From Hyphomicrobiales bacterium (GTDB lineage: Bacteria; Pseudomonadota; Alphaproteobacteria; Rhizobiales; Xanthobacteraceae): a DNA stretch of 64,000 nucleotides. The notes beneath the pieces are model-generated. The model had not been told where the DNA came from. It searched no databases and saw only the letters and a list, made by a program, of their open reading frames with translations. Positions 28,138-38,654 of this stretch are shown piece by piece; position 1 is the stretch's first letter, and every line of letters begins with the position of its first letter. The stretch spans positions 310,001 to 374,000 of the forward strand of contig JADJPN010000003.1 of assembly GCA_016713235.1 (NCBI GenBank), read 5' to 3'. Both the position numbers and the translations under genes were made by a program.

Positions 28138-29259
28138 TTACTCGATGTAATTTCGTTTCCAGCGCCGCCCGAGCGACGTGAGTATCTCGTAGCCGATAGT
28201 GCGCGCGTGGCCCGCAAGTTCGTCAACCGTGATCCCGTCGCCTAACAGCGTGACAAGATCGCCGCGCTTTACTTTCTCCGCGGGCACGTCGGTGACGTCG
28301 ACCACCATCAGATCCATCGAAATCCGGCCCGCGATATTACAGCGCGTGCCCGCAACGACGGCTTCGGCGCCTTTTTTGTTGTCGCTCGATCCTGCCGCGC
28401 GGAAGAAGCCGTCGGCATAACCGGCGGAGAGGATTGCAAGTCTGGAGTCGCGCGAGAGTTTGAGCCGCGCGCCGTAGCCCACCGTCGTTCCTGCTTTCGC
28501 TTCGCGGATCGTAATGACGCGCGCCTGCAATTTTACGACAGCCTGCATCGGGTTTTCGCCCGCGTTCAACGCGCGGCCGCCATACACCGAAACGCCGGGG
28601 CGGACGAGATCGAAATGCGCTTCCGGGAAAGCGAGCAGCCCCGCCGAGTTGCAGAGCGAAGCGGGGATGCCGGGAAATTTTTTCGTGAGCGCGCCGAACA
28701 CCTGGATCTGCTGCTTGTTCAGCGCATGTTCGGGCTCGTCCGCGCAGGCGAGGTGGCTCATGACGAGCGCGGGCTTGAACGTGTACTCGTCGGTGACGAG
28801 TTTGGGGGCGAGCGCTTCAGCTTCCGCAAGTGAGATGCCGTGGCGGTTCATGCCGGTGTCGATGTGAATGGCAGCCGGCGCTTCCTCGCCGCTCTCGTCC
28901 GCATGCGCTTCCCATTCTTCGATCTCGGCCATCGAGCCGAGCACGGGCCGCACGTCGATGCCGCAAACGAGTTCGGCGCTGCCGGTGTTCAACCCGTTCA
29001 GGAGATAGATCGTCACCATCGGCAGGATCGTGCGCAGCCGCAGCGCTTCGTCGAAGGTCGCGACAAAGAAGGTGTCGCAGCCCGCTTTCGCGAGCGCTTG
29101 CGCGGCATGCTCAAGGCCCACGCCATAGGCATCGGCCTTCACGACCGCCGCGCACTGGGCAGTGCCAGCGCGCTTGGCAAGTGCCTTCCAGTTTGCGGTG
29201 AGCGCCGAAAGATCGACGGTCAGCAATCCCGTAGCTTCGCTGGAGAGAGAGTCGGACAT
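28138..29259 (-). CDS. alr: Alanine racemase
   Basis: A 373-residue PLP enzyme supplying D-alanine for peptidoglycan. The PLP lysine is in V-V-K-A-D-A-Y-G-V-G near residue 42 and the opposing catalytic tyrosine in V-G-Y-G-A-R near 265. M-D-L-M-V-V-D-V and the C-terminal beta-domain with G-Y-E-I-L are complete. It follows dnaB on the same strand after 85 bases. Confidence 0.95.
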   Translation of the reverse strand: MSDSLSSEATGLLTVDLSALTANWKALAKRAGTAQCAAVVKADAYGVGLEHAAQALAKAGCDTFFVATFDEALRLRTILPMVTIYLLNGLNTGSAELVCGIDVRPVLGSMAEIEEWEAHADESGEEAPAAIHIDTGMNRHGISLAEAEALAPKLVTDEYTFKPALVMSHLACADEPEHALNKQQIQVFGALTKKFPGIPASLCNSAGLLAFPEAHFDLVRPGVSVYGGRALNAGENPMQAVVKLQARVITIREAKAGTTVGYGARLKLSRDSRLAILSAGYADGFFRAAGSSDNKKGAEAVVAGTRCNIAGRISMDLMVVDVTDVPAEKVKRGDLVTLLGDGITVDELAGHARTIGYEILTSLGRRWKRNYIE

Positions 29260-29344
29260 GGCGTGGAACTTAACGAACGCCGAAGAAAATGTCGCTGGTC
29301 TTCACGTTGTCATACCCGGGCATGACTAGGTTGTGAGTTAAGTG

Positions 29345-30841
<1,497 letters not shown>

Positions 30842-31110
30842 CGTTTCGCGTTCTCAATCTGGGTCTTCGGGCCGTCAGAACGCGACACGTAAGAAGAATT
30901 TGACTACGCAGCAGATGCTCTCGCTGCAAGAGACAAGACAACGCGCGTCGGCCGCTTTTTTAAATTGCTCATGAATTTCTCGCTATCCACGCAATTCAGA
31001 GCTGATTCTTCACCGACTGTCACAAACCTTGACGGCGAAATTTCGTTGATGGGTGCGCAAAAAATTTAGAAGCGAAATTCGCGATGTTCGCTTGACTTGC
31101 CGCACAAAAA
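30842..31110. other. Gene-free stretch between dnaB and the rplI terminator
   Basis: About 270 bases upstream of dnaB on its strand, locally more AT-rich than the surroundings (for example around 30895-31080). It presumably holds the dnaB promoter. No gene, repeat or clear promoter hexamers could be assigned by eye. Confidence 0.5.
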
Positions 31111-31148
31111 GAAAATCCCGGCAACCGAGGACCGGTTCCGGGATTTTC
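31111..31148 (-). terminator. Intrinsic terminator after rplI
   Basis: GAAAATCCCGG (31111-31121) pairs perfectly with CCGGGATTTTC (31138-31148). On the reverse strand the stem is followed by TTTTTGTG. It ends the rpsF-rpsR-DUF2232-rplI transcript 19 bases after the rplI stop. Confidence 0.92.
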
Positions 31149-31167
31149 GTAAGCGATTTGAACGAGA

Positions 31168-31779
31168 TCAGGCTTTCGGTGCTTCCTCGGCGGGAGCGTC
31201 TTCGCCGGCCTTGAGCTCTTCGGGCGTTTCCTCGAAGAACTTCTCGGCGTCGACCTTGGCCTGCGCCTGTTCTTCTTCCTGATCGGTACGGGAGACGGTG
31301 AGATCCTCGCCGCGCGCCTGACGCTCGGCTTCATCCGGGGTGCGGGCGACGTTGACGGTGATCTTGACCTCGACTTCCGGGTGCAGCGCAACCGGCAGCA
31401 CGTGCAGGCCGATGGTCTTGATCGGCGCGTTCAGCACGATCTGGCGGCGCTCGACGCTGACACCGTCCTTGGTGAGCGCGTCGGCGATGTCGCGGGTCGA
31501 GACCGAGCCGTAGAGCTGACCGGTATCGCCGGCCTGACGGACCAGAACGACACTCTTGCCGTCGACCTTCTTCGCGACCGCTTCTGCTTCCTGCTTGCGC
31601 TCGAGGTTCTGCGCTTCGATCTGCGCCTTCATGCCCTCGAATTTCTTCTTGTTGGCTTCGGTCGCGCGCAGCGCCTTGCCGTTCGGCAAGAGGAAATTGC
31701 GGGCGAAGCCGTCTTTCACCTTCACGGTGTCGCCGATCTGGCCGAGTTTCGAGACGCGCTCGAGTAGAATGACTTCCAT
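31168..31779 (-). CDS. rplI: 50S ribosomal protein L9
   Basis: A 203-residue protein. The N-domain signature is M-E-V-I-L-L-E-R-V then G-F-A-R-N-F-L-L-P-N-G-K-A. A connecting helix and the C-domain (about 80-150) follow, then an acidic Glu/Ala-rich extension of about 50 residues. This C-terminal extension is usual in Rhizobiales L9 and absent in E. coli. It is the last gene of the ribosomal operon. Confidence 0.97.
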   Translation of the reverse strand: MEVILLERVSKLGQIGDTVKVKDGFARNFLLPNGKALRATEANKKKFEGMKAQIEAQNLERKQEAEAVAKKVDGKSVVLVRQAGDTGQLYGSVSTRDIADALTKDGVSVERRQIVLNAPIKTIGLHVLPVALHPEVEVKITVNVARTPDEAERQARGEDLTVSRTDQEEEQAQAKVDAEKFFEETPEELKAGEDAPAEEAPKA

Positions 31780-31798
31780 TGCAGTTACTCCTCTGATT

Positions 31799-32786
31799 TC
31801 AATTTCGTTGAATGGGCGTAAAGGGTGGTTTGCGCGCGGCGACTTTGCCGCGCAGGTCGAAAAGCGAATCCGCGACGCCGAACATCGCGACGAACAGAAG
31901 CGGCCAGCCGAGCAGGATCACGCTTGCCCACGCGCTCGCGAGCAGCCACGTCCGCGCGCCGGTATTGCGTGTGATTGCGTGAAGCGCCGAGAAGCCGGCA
32001 ATCGCATAGGCAACCGCGAGCACCGCGACGCCGATCGCCGCAACGAAGCCCGGCATGCCGCTCATGAAGGAAACAACGAGCGCCGCGCAAGCAGGATCGC
32101 CGCCGAGAACGGCAGCGAAACTTCATTCAGATCGGGCCAGGGCGGCGCAGGCGATCGGAGAGCCGCGCGACACGGCCCGCGAGCCAAAGGTTGATGATGC
32201 TGGTCAGCATGGACAACACGGCCGCCGCCGCCGGCATGATCGCGACCAGCGCATTCAGGAATTCGTCTGCGTTCTGCACGCCCGGCAGCTTCAGCGGCTG
32301 GTCGGCGGCAATGCGCGCCTGCATCTTCAGGACACGCTCGAAGGTGGCGCGGATTTCTTTTTGATACGCCTCGAAGCTCGTGCCGAACTGGAGGATGACG
32401 GTGGTCACCAGCGCAAACGCGATCAGCGCTGCCCACAGCACGAGTCTGCCTGTGGGGTACCACTCCATTTGCGGAGCCGACGCGCCTTCAGCCGGAGCAA
32501 CCTCACGGCCGAGCATCGACATGTAAGCGAGCACGTAAGCGGGTACCGCGACGGAGGCGAGGTACACGAAGGCGATCCAGGTGTTGAGCGCGGCTGCGAG
32601 CGAGAGCGCGCCGAACAGAACGGCGAATATCCCCGCCATGTGCGACCAGGCGATCGCAGCCAGCATTACCGGCAGCGCCGCGAGATAGAACAGGAGAATC
32701 GCGAGCGGGCTGCCCGAAACGATGGACGCGAACAGGAGCGCGGAAGCCGCGCCTGCGCCTAAGCCAATGAGGAAAACCTGTACCAT
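31799..32786 (-). CDS. DUF2232 membrane protein (two frameshifts in this sequence)
   Basis: A polytopic inner-membrane protein of the family encoded between rpsR and rplI in many alphaproteobacteria. Three frames must be joined: 32786 to about 32140 (eight or so helices, ending in L-W-L-A-G-R-V-A-R-L-S-D-R), a short middle piece W-P-D-L-N-E-V-S-L-P-F-S-A-A-I-L-L-A, and the end from about 32083 to 31799 (M-S-G-M-P-G-F-V-A-A-I-G and two more helices). One missing C at 32138-32142 and one missing base at 32081-32088 explain both breaks; correction gives 329 residues. Function unknown. Confidence 0.8.
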
Positions 32787-32882
32787 CGTCAGCTGTCCCG
32801 CCCTTTCCGGCGGTTAGAGGCGGATGAATTCCGCCCCAACCATCGCCGCGCGGGCGTTACCCCGCACGGCGTAGAGGATTTA

Positions 32883-32930
32883 GCGCATGATCCCGAAAAG
32901 TGGTGTCCGGTTTTCGGACAAGATCATGCG
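32883..32930. repeat. Rhizobiales intergenic palindromic element
   Basis: An imperfect inverted repeat: CGCATGATC at one end and GATCATGCG at the other, with CCGAAAA / TTTTCGG nested inside and a GTGGTGTCCGG centre. It lies between the rpsR stop and the DUF2232 start inside the ribosomal operon. This sequence type (CGCATGATCCCGAAAAGTGG) is recognisable as a very common small repeat in Bradyrhizobium/Rhodopseudomonas-like genomes. It may act as an mRNA stem. Confidence 0.8.
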
Positions 32931-32945
32931 TCGATAAAAGTCGCC

Positions 32946-33194
32946 TTACTTCAGAACGTAAGGCAGAAGTCCGAGGAAGCGCGCGCGCTTGATCGCGACG
33001 GCAAGTTCGCGCTGCTTCAGCGTGGAGACCGCGGTGATGCGGCTGGGTACGATCTTGCCGCGCTCGGACACGTAGCGCTGCAGAAGGCGCACATCCTTGT
33101 AGTCGATCTTCGGCGCGTTATCGCCCGAGAACGGGCAGGTCTTGCGGCGGCGGAAGAACGGACGGCGTGCGCCACCCTGTGCACCCATAGCCAT
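32946..33194 (-). CDS. rpsR: 30S ribosomal protein S18
   Basis: An 82-residue protein. Signature: R-R-P-F-F-R-R-R-K-T-C-P-F, then I-D-Y-K-D-V-R-L-L-Q-R-Y-V-S-E-R-G-K-I-V-P-S-R-I-T and K-R-A-R-F-L-G-L-L-P-Y. Its ATG shares one base with the rpsF stop (TAATG), so translation is coupled. Confidence 0.97.
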   Translation of the reverse strand: MAMGAQGGARRPFFRRRKTCPFSGDNAPKIDYKDVRLLQRYVSERGKIVPSRITAVSTLKQRELAVAIKRARFLGLLPYVLK

Positions 33195-33637
33195 TAGTTT
33201 GCCTCCTCGTTCGAGTCGCCATCGCGCGCAGGCGCGTTGTCATCGCCGAAATTTCCTTCGCCATCGCGGCGGGGACGGCGCTCGCCGCGTTCGCCATCAC
33301 GGCGATCGTCGCGGTCGCGCTTCTGCATCATCGCAGACGGGCCTTCTTCCAGCGCTTCGACCTTCACGGTCATGAAGCGGATGACGTCTTCGGAAATCCG
33401 CATCTGCCGCTCCATCTCCTGCACGGCGGGTGCCGGCGCGTCGATGTTCAGAAGCGCCATGTGCGCCTTGCGGTTCTTGCGGATGCGGTAGGTGAGGGAT
33501 TTAACGCCCCAGTATTCCTGCTTCGGAACCGAGCCGTTACCGGCTTCGATCACGGCCTTGTACTGGGTAATCATTTCTTCGACTTGCTGCGCGGTCACGT
33601 CCTGACGCGCGAGAAAGACATGCTCGTAAAGCGGCAT
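33194..33637 (-). CDS. rpsF: 30S ribosomal protein S6
   Basis: A 147-residue protein. P-L-Y-E-H-V-F-L-A-R-Q-D begins the ferredoxin-like fold, with Y-W-G-V-K-S-L-T-Y-R-I-R-K-N-R-K-A-H-M in the middle. The last 45 residues are low-complexity Arg/Asp/Gly-rich, longer than in many S6 proteins but common in this group. ATG 33637 is chosen because S6 proteins start directly with this strand; the frame is open further upstream. It is divergent from fabD. Confidence 0.96.
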   Translation of the reverse strand: MPLYEHVFLARQDVTAQQVEEMITQYKAVIEAGNGSVPKQEYWGVKSLTYRIRKNRKAHMALLNIDAPAPAVQEMERQMRISEDVIRFMTVKVEALEEGPSAMMQKRDRDDRRDGERGERRPRRDGEGNFGDDNAPARDGDSNEEAN

Positions 33638-33910
33638 GGATAGGCCTTTCAGTTCGTTGCGCCGGTCTGGCGCCGAGCCCTCCGAGCCTTTTAAAAGGCC
33701 CGAAAAATTCTCAGAGGCGGAAACACTGAAGGACGAACCGACTGGTCCTATGGCTGCGAAGCCACCCTTCATTCAGCTCCCGGCCTAAAACCGGCAGAAG
33801 CGGGGGTTTATAGGGGATTCTGGGGCCGAGGCAAGGGTTTCCGGCTGGCTTGACTTGGCTTGGCTGGGCGTGTCCAAGAGCCCGGAAAATAAGCACTTTT
33901 TGAGGGTTCC

Positions 33911-34852
33911 ATGGCAATCGCATTCACCTTTCCGGGTCAGGGCAGCCAGGCAGTCGGCATGGGCAAGGCGCTCGCCGATGCCTTCCCGGCGGCAAGGACC
34001 GTGTTCGACGAGGTCGATGCGGCGCTCAGCCAGAACCTCTCCAAAATCATGTGGGAGGGCCCGCAGGAGACGCTGACGCTCACCGAAAACGCGCAGCCCG
34101 CCCTGATGGCCGTATCGGTTGCGGTGGTCAGGGTTCTGGAGGCCGAAGCCGGCGTCAATCTCGCGCGCGATGTGAAATACGTCGCCGGTCATTCGCTCGG
34201 CGAATATTCGGCGCTCGCGGCGACGGGTGCGTTCTCGGTTACGGACGCCGCGAAGCTCCTCAAGATCCGCGGGCAGGCAATGCAGAAAGCGGTGCCGGTC
34301 GGCACCGGCGCGATGGCCGCGCTGCTCGGCGTCGAACTCGACGCCGCGAAGCTGCTGGCGGCCGAAGCATCCCAAGGCGATGTCTGCGATGTCGCGAACG
34401 ACAACGGCGGCGGGCAGGTTGTGGTTTCCGGCAGCAAGGCTGCGGTCGAACGTGCCGCCGAGATCGCGAAAGGCAAAGGCATTCGCGCGATGATGCTGCC
34501 GGTATCCGCGCCATTCCATTGTGCGCTGATGCAGCCGGCGGCCGACGCGATGCGCGAGGCGCTCTCCAAGGTTCAGGTCAACAAGCCGATCGTGCCGGTG
34601 GTTGCGAACGTCACCGCAAGCGCCGTCTCCGATCCTTCCGAGATTGTCGATCTGCTGGTGAAGCAGGTGACGGGTACGGTGCGCTGGCGCGAGTGCGTGC
34701 AATATCTCGCCGCGAACGGTGTCACGAAGATTGTCGAAACCGGCTCGGGCAAGGTGCTTACCGGACTTCTCAAGCGCATCGCCAAGGAAGTCTCCGGCCA
34801 GCCGGTCGGCACGCCGGATGATGTTGCCGCTTATAAAGCAGCGAAAGCATAA
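33911..34852 (+). CDS. fabD: Malonyl-CoA:ACP transacylase
   Basis: A 313-residue enzyme loading malonyl groups onto ACP. F-P-G-Q-G-S-Q is at residue about 8. The catalytic Ser is in G-H-S-L-G-E-Y-S-A-L near 97 and the His in A-P-F-H-C-A-L-M near 201; Q and R positions are preserved. It starts the fatty acid synthesis cluster and is 11 bases from fabG. A GGCTTGGCT-rich stretch at about 33841-33870 upstream is simple sequence, and no promoter could be fixed. Confidence 0.96.
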   Translation: MAIAFTFPGQGSQAVGMGKALADAFPAARTVFDEVDAALSQNLSKIMWEGPQETLTLTENAQPALMAVSVAVVRVLEAEAGVNLARDVKYVAGHSLGEYSALAATGAFSVTDAAKLLKIRGQAMQKAVPVGTGAMAALLGVELDAAKLLAAEASQGDVCDVANDNGGGQVVVSGSKAAVERAAEIAKGKGIRAMMLPVSAPFHCALMQPAADAMREALSKVQVNKPIVPVVANVTASAVSDPSEIVDLLVKQVTGTVRWRECVQYLAANGVTKIVETGSGKVLTGLLKRIAKEVSGQPVGTPDDVAAYKAAKA

Positions 34853-34863
34853 GGAAGAAAAAG

Positions 34864-35602
34864 ATGTTCGATCTTTCCGGGAAAAACCGCGCTGGTCACG
34901 GGTGCATCCAGCGGCATCGGCACCGCGATCGCGAAAGCCTTGCACAAGCAGGGCGCGATCGTTGCGATTTCCGGCACGCGCAAGGACGCGCTCGATGCCA
35001 TTGCCGCCGAGATGAAGGATCGCGTGCATGTGCTCCCCTGCAATCTTTCCGATCCGGCTGCGGTCGAAGCGCTGATCCCATCCGCGAACGAGAAGATGGA
35101 GCGCGTCGACATCCTCGTGAACAACGCGGGCATCACGAAAGACAACATCTTCATCCGTCTGAAGGACGAAGACTGGGATCAGGTGATCGCAGTCAACCTC
35201 ACCGCGACCTTCAAGCTCGCTCGCGCCGCTGCGAAGGACATGATGCGCAAGCGCTTCGGCCGCGTTATCGGCATTACTTCGGTGGTCGGTTTCACCGGCA
35301 ATGCGGGCCAAGGCAACTACGCCGCGGCGAAAGCCGGCATGGTGGGTATGACAAAGTCGCTCGCGGCCGAGCTTGCGAGCCGGAACGTCACCGCGAACTG
35401 TATCGCCCCGGGTTTCATCGCAACCCCAATGACGGACGCGCTGAACGAAGCGCAGAAGAAAGCGATTCTCGACTCCGTTCCCGCCAAGCGGCTCGGCACC
35501 TCCGAAGACATCGCCGCGGCCGCGGTTTATCTCGCCTCCGACGAGGCGGCCTACGTCACCGGCACGACGATTCACGTGAATGGCGGCATGGCAATGCTCT
35601 AG
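34864..35602 (+). CDS. fabG: 3-oxoacyl-ACP reductase (frameshifted at codon 7-8 in this sequence)
   Basis: FabG reduces 3-oxoacyl-ACP with NADPH. The start M-F-D-L-S-G-K is followed, after removing one base from the G3A5 run at 34880-34886, by T-A-L-V-T-G-A-S-S-G-I-G. Further on are N-N-A-G-I-T-K-D-N, the Ser region G-I-T-S-V-V-G and catalytic Y-A-A-A-K, then V-N-G-G-M-A-M-L at the end. The corrected product has 245 residues. FabG is normally essential, so the extra base is probably an error. The last 36 codons have a diverged second copy at 38275-38385, beyond the inserted genes. Confidence 0.93.
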
Positions 35603-35616
35603 GAAGCTTGCGCGCC

Positions 35617-36508
35617 TTATTTGCGATAGCGGAGTGCTTCTACGAGCGCCGTAAATGCAGGCGATGATTGGCGGCGGCTCGGATAATAGAGATGATAGCC
35701 ATCCCAGTGCGGCGAGAATTTTTGCAACACGCGCACGAGCCGTTTTTCCCTGACGTGGGGCAGAATGATCTCTTCCGGAATATAGGCGAGTCCAAAACCG
35801 TCAAGCACCGCGGCCAGCGAGTGAAATATGTTGTTGAATGCGAGTTGACCTTCTACCCGAATTTTTATCTCGCGGCCTTTCTCTTCGAACTCCCACGCAT
35901 AGAGCCCGCCGGAACTCGGTAGCCGGAAATTGATGCAAGCGTGCTCGACCAAATCCTTGGGATGATTTGGTGCGCGATGCGCGGCAAAGTAAGAAGGCGC
36001 TCCTACCACCGCGAGGCAGAAATCGGGACCGATCCGCGCGGAGATCATATCCTTGGCGAGATGTTCGCCCATACGCACACCGGCGTCGTAACGCTCGGTG
36101 ACGATGTCGGTAAGGCCGTTATCGAGTGTCAACTCGACCTTTACGTCCGTATACTGCTTTAGAAATTTCTTGAGCTTCGGCCAAAGAACGAAATCTATCG
36201 CGTAATCGGCGGCTGCGATCCGGATATTGCCGGCGGGCTTGTCGCGCAACGCGCTCAACGCATCGACCTCCGCCTCGATCTCCTCAACATGCGGGCCGAT
36301 GTTTTCGAACAGGCGCTGCCCCGCTTCGGTTGGAGAAACCGCGCGCGTCGTGCAGTGAGGAGCCGCACGCCTAGCCTTGTTTCGAGCTGGCGGACGGTAT
36401 GGCTGAGCGCCGACTGCGTGACTCCGAGTTTGGCTGCCGCGCGAGTAAAACTCCGGGCCCGCGCCACTTCCAAAAAAAGAGGAGTTCATTGAAGTTCTCG
36501 CGCGCCAT
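35617..36508 (-). CDS. LysR-family transcriptional regulator (two frameshifts in this sequence)
   Basis: After correction, the start is M-A-R-E-N-F-N-E-L-L-F-F-L-E-V-A-R, then the LysR helix-turn-helix S-F-T-R-A-A-A-K-L-G-V-T-Q-S-A-L-S and Q-L-E-T-R-L-G-V-R-L-L-T. Next come T-T-R-A-V-S-P-T-E-A-G and the effector domain to Y-R-K. One T is missing in the run read as A7 at 36472-36478 and one base near 36352-36355; restoring both gives 297 residues. It lies 14 bases after fabG and reads toward it, away from the cyclophilin-like and hydrolase genes, which are on the same strand upstream. It probably regulates the inserted block. Inducer unknown. Confidence 0.85.
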
Positions 36509-36573
36509 TTATGAGCTCCATTCATATAATGGACCTCATTATAGCGGCTCAGTGGCAGGCGCGGTACTGGCCC

Positions 36574-37002
36574 CTATTGAGCGCGTTCAACGTTAATCCT
36601 TACGGAGCCAGGCCGGTCAAAAATTGATACGTCGCCCTTCACCCGACCGAGCAGAATGATGCCGGGCAGAGGAACGCGGCCCTCGCGATAATAAATAACG
36701 AAATGATTTGCGCTCCAGAGCCCCAGCGCGCCGACTGAAAAATCGAGCTGACGTTCGACTGCAGGTAAAGGCGACGGCAAATTACCTGTCTTTTCCTGCC
36801 GAAGGTGGTCACGCATTTCGATGGTTAGCGGCAGCATTTTCACCAGCGCTTTGGTCGCTTCGTTATCGATGAGTTCAGCCGTTACCTCGCCCCAATCGGA
36901 GGAAATGCGGATGCGTTCCTGTGCCATGGCAGGTCCGGTCAGTCCTAAAGCTATAACGGTTGCTCTCAGCGCCGATTGTAACATTCCGAGCCCCGTACTC
37001 AT
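36574..37002 (-). CDS. Secreted cyclophilin-like fold protein
   Basis: A 142-residue protein with a signal peptide (cleavage near P-A-M-A-Q). The body reads I-R-I-S-S-D-W-G-E-V-T-A-E-L-I-D-N-E-A-T-K-A-L, then L-P-L-T-I-E-M-R-D, V-G-A-L-G-L-W and F-V-I-Y-Y. This is the pattern of the small cyclophilin-like family often linked to LysR, SDR and alpha/beta-hydrolase genes. No proline-isomerase active site is evident. Its ATG overlaps the hydrolase stop (ATGA), so the two are cotranslated. Confidence 0.8.
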   Translation of the reverse strand: MSTGLGMLQSALRATVIALGLTGPAMAQERIRISSDWGEVTAELIDNEATKALVKMLPLTIEMRDHLRQEKTGNLPSPLPAVERQLDFSVGALGLWSANHFVIYYREGRVPLPGIILLGRVKGDVSIFDRPGSVRINVERAQ

Positions 37003-38113
37003 GCGAGGTGTTGACGGAAGAAGGATTGCAACTTGTCGAACGGGATCAAGTCTACTTTGTCGTAGAGATCGACGTGGTTGGCACCTGGGATGATCATGAG
37101 TTCCTTAGGCTCCGCCGCCGCCGCGTAGGCGGTTTCGCTGAAGTAACGCGAATGAGCCTTTTCGCCATGAATCAACAGGACTGGGCGGAGGCGAAATCTC
37201 CTTGATGTATGTCATGATTGGCATGTTCATGAACGACAGCGGTGTAGTCTGCGTCCAAGGAGTTCCCCGAATTGACAGCGCGCGGATGGTAGCCACGGGG
37301 CGTGCTGTAGTAGTCATGATAATCGACGAGGAACTGCGGCTCGCCGCCCTTTAATGCGTTGTAGGGCGGCTGGTAAGCGGGCGTTCCTTTTTCCGCATCC
37401 TGCCAGCGCTGCCGGCTCAGTTGCTCAAGCGTTTGCGTACGCTGTTGGGCGGTTGCGCTATCGTTGTACCCCTTAGACATGACGCGGGTCATGTCATACA
37501 TGGTGCTGGCTACGACGGCCTTGACGCGCTTGTCCACGGCTACAGCGTTCAGTGCCATGCCGCCCCAACCGCAAATGCCGATAATGCCAATCTGTTCGCG
37601 ATCGACGGAGGAGTGCAGGCCGAGAAAGTCAACGGCGGCGCTGAAGTCCTCGGTGTTGATGTCGGGCGATGCGACGTTGCGAGGCTCGCCACCACTTTCG
37701 CCAGTGAATGACCCGTCGAATGCAAGCGTCACGAACCCTCGTTCAGCCATCGTTTGCGCGTAGAGGCCGGATGATTGCTCCTTCACCGCGCCGAACGGAC
37801 CTCCGACGGCAAGCGCGGCGAGCCGCCCTTTAGACCGGTCCTTGGGCAGATAGAGATCACCCGCCAGCGTGATGCCGTAGCGGTTCTTGAAAGTGACCTT
37901 CTGATGGTCGACTTTTGCGCTCTTTGGAAAAACCTTGTCCCATCTGTCTGACATATCTTGCGCCTCAACCCTGGAAATATTGAAAAGCGAGCCGACGCCT
38001 GCGGCGGCGACACCAATGCCCGTTAGCTTCAGCAGTTCGCGTCGACCTACATCGGACTGCACTTTGGCTACCTCTTGGGAGTTTCCGTTCTCGGTTTCGG
38101 GATTCTTGCGCAT
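36999..38113 (-). CDS. Exported alpha/beta hydrolase (two frameshifts near the C-terminus in this sequence)
   Basis: A Tat-type leader is present: G-R-R-E-L-L-K-L-T-G-I-G-V-A-A-A-G. The hydrolase domain follows with the nucleophile-elbow-like G-I-C-G-W-G-G (Cys in the usual Ser/Cys position) and V-A-S-P-D-I-N-T-E-D. Extra bases at 37256-37258 (C-C-T-T-G-G) and 37183-37188 displace the frame. Removing them restores W-T-Q-T-T-P-L-S-F-M, P-V-L-L-I-H-G-E-K-A-H-S and I-P-G-A-N-H-V-D-L-Y, with the expected acid and His. Corrected length is 370 residues. It resembles dienelactone-hydrolase/DltE-like proteins; substrate unknown. Confidence 0.82.
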
Positions 38114-38265
38114 CGGATCACCTCTCTGTTCAGGTGGAATTTAGGTCACCCGATAGTGATGAATTAGACGGCAGATTTAGCGTGTCCTTATGAGTTAGAT
38201 TCATCAATCGAAGTGCCTGCGGCGGACGCGGCCTCTATCGAATGACATGTGTGGACTCATAATCG

Positions 38266-38385
38266 GCGAAGGGATTCGGCACGTCCGAGGAGATCGCGGC
38301 GGCGGCCGTCTACCTCGCCTCCGACGAGGCCGCCTACGTCACCGGCACGACGATTCACGTAAACGGCGGTATGGCGATGTTCTAA
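38266..38385 (+). pseudogene. 3' remnant of a second fabG
   Basis: Read in frame from 38275, it encodes F-G-T-S-E-E-I-A-A-A-A-V-Y-L then L-A-S-D-E-A-A-Y-V-T and V-N-G-G-M-A-M-F with TAA at 38383-38385. These 36 residues differ from the fabG end at 35492-35602 at three positions, while the DNA differs at roughly 17 of 111 bases, mostly silent. No start or upstream domain is present. It marks the right edge of the inserted LysR/cyclophilin-like/hydrolase block and is probably the original end of fabG next to acpP, or a donor copy. Confidence 0.88.
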
Positions 38386-38390
38386 AGCCC

Positions 38391-38411
38391 CCGGCGCGAT
38401 TCTCGCGCCGG
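38391..38411 (+). terminator. Hairpin after the fabG remnant
   Basis: CCGGCGCGA (38391-38399) pairs perfectly with TCGCGCCGG (38403-38411) around TTC, 5 bases after the remnant stop codon. No T-run follows, so termination is uncertain. It may be the original fabG-acpP intergenic stem. Confidence 0.5.
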
Positions 38412-38654
38412 AAAAGCGAGCATTTCCAGTCTGTTGCGCCGGGAAAGCCTGCTTTGACAGGGCAATCGAGTATGTTACGACCGCTCTGGCCTTGTTCTGA
38501 TCGCAAGGGCTGCAACGGAAAGGTGCTGGGGGACCCCCGCATTTTTCGCTGGCGCGGCGCTTCGCAATCGGACAAAGAAGGCCGAACCCGCTGCGGGGGC
38601 ACTAATTCTCGTGGCAACAATTAGAACATAGCTTGCGGGACCAAGGGTGTATCA
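38412..38654. other. Leader region of acpP
   Basis: The whole gene-free stretch 38114-38654 consists of the hydrolase promoter side (38114-38265), the fabG remnant and hairpin, and this leader. The leader should hold the acpP promoter. No coding frame, repeat or reliable promoter hexamers could be assigned by eye. Confidence 0.45.

Noticed and set aside
34864..34890. Programmed ribosomal frameshifting at the G3A5 run of fabG
   Set aside because: A run of A could be slippery, but no downstream stimulatory structure was seen, no known FabG uses it, and other genes show similar random indels.
33785..35575. A 596-codon reverse-strand open frame across fabD and fabG
   Set aside because: Antisense shadow of two clearly recognised genes; no domain in the product.
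35603..38265. Insertion of the LysR/hydrolase block by a classical integrative element
   Set aside because: The 3' duplication fits, but no integrase, excisionase or transposase gene is present and the repeats are diverged, so only an unclassified insertion is claimed.
38247..38624. A 125-codon open frame over the fabG remnant
   Set aside because: It is in the wrong frame relative to the remnant and mirrors a shadow frame of the intact fabG.
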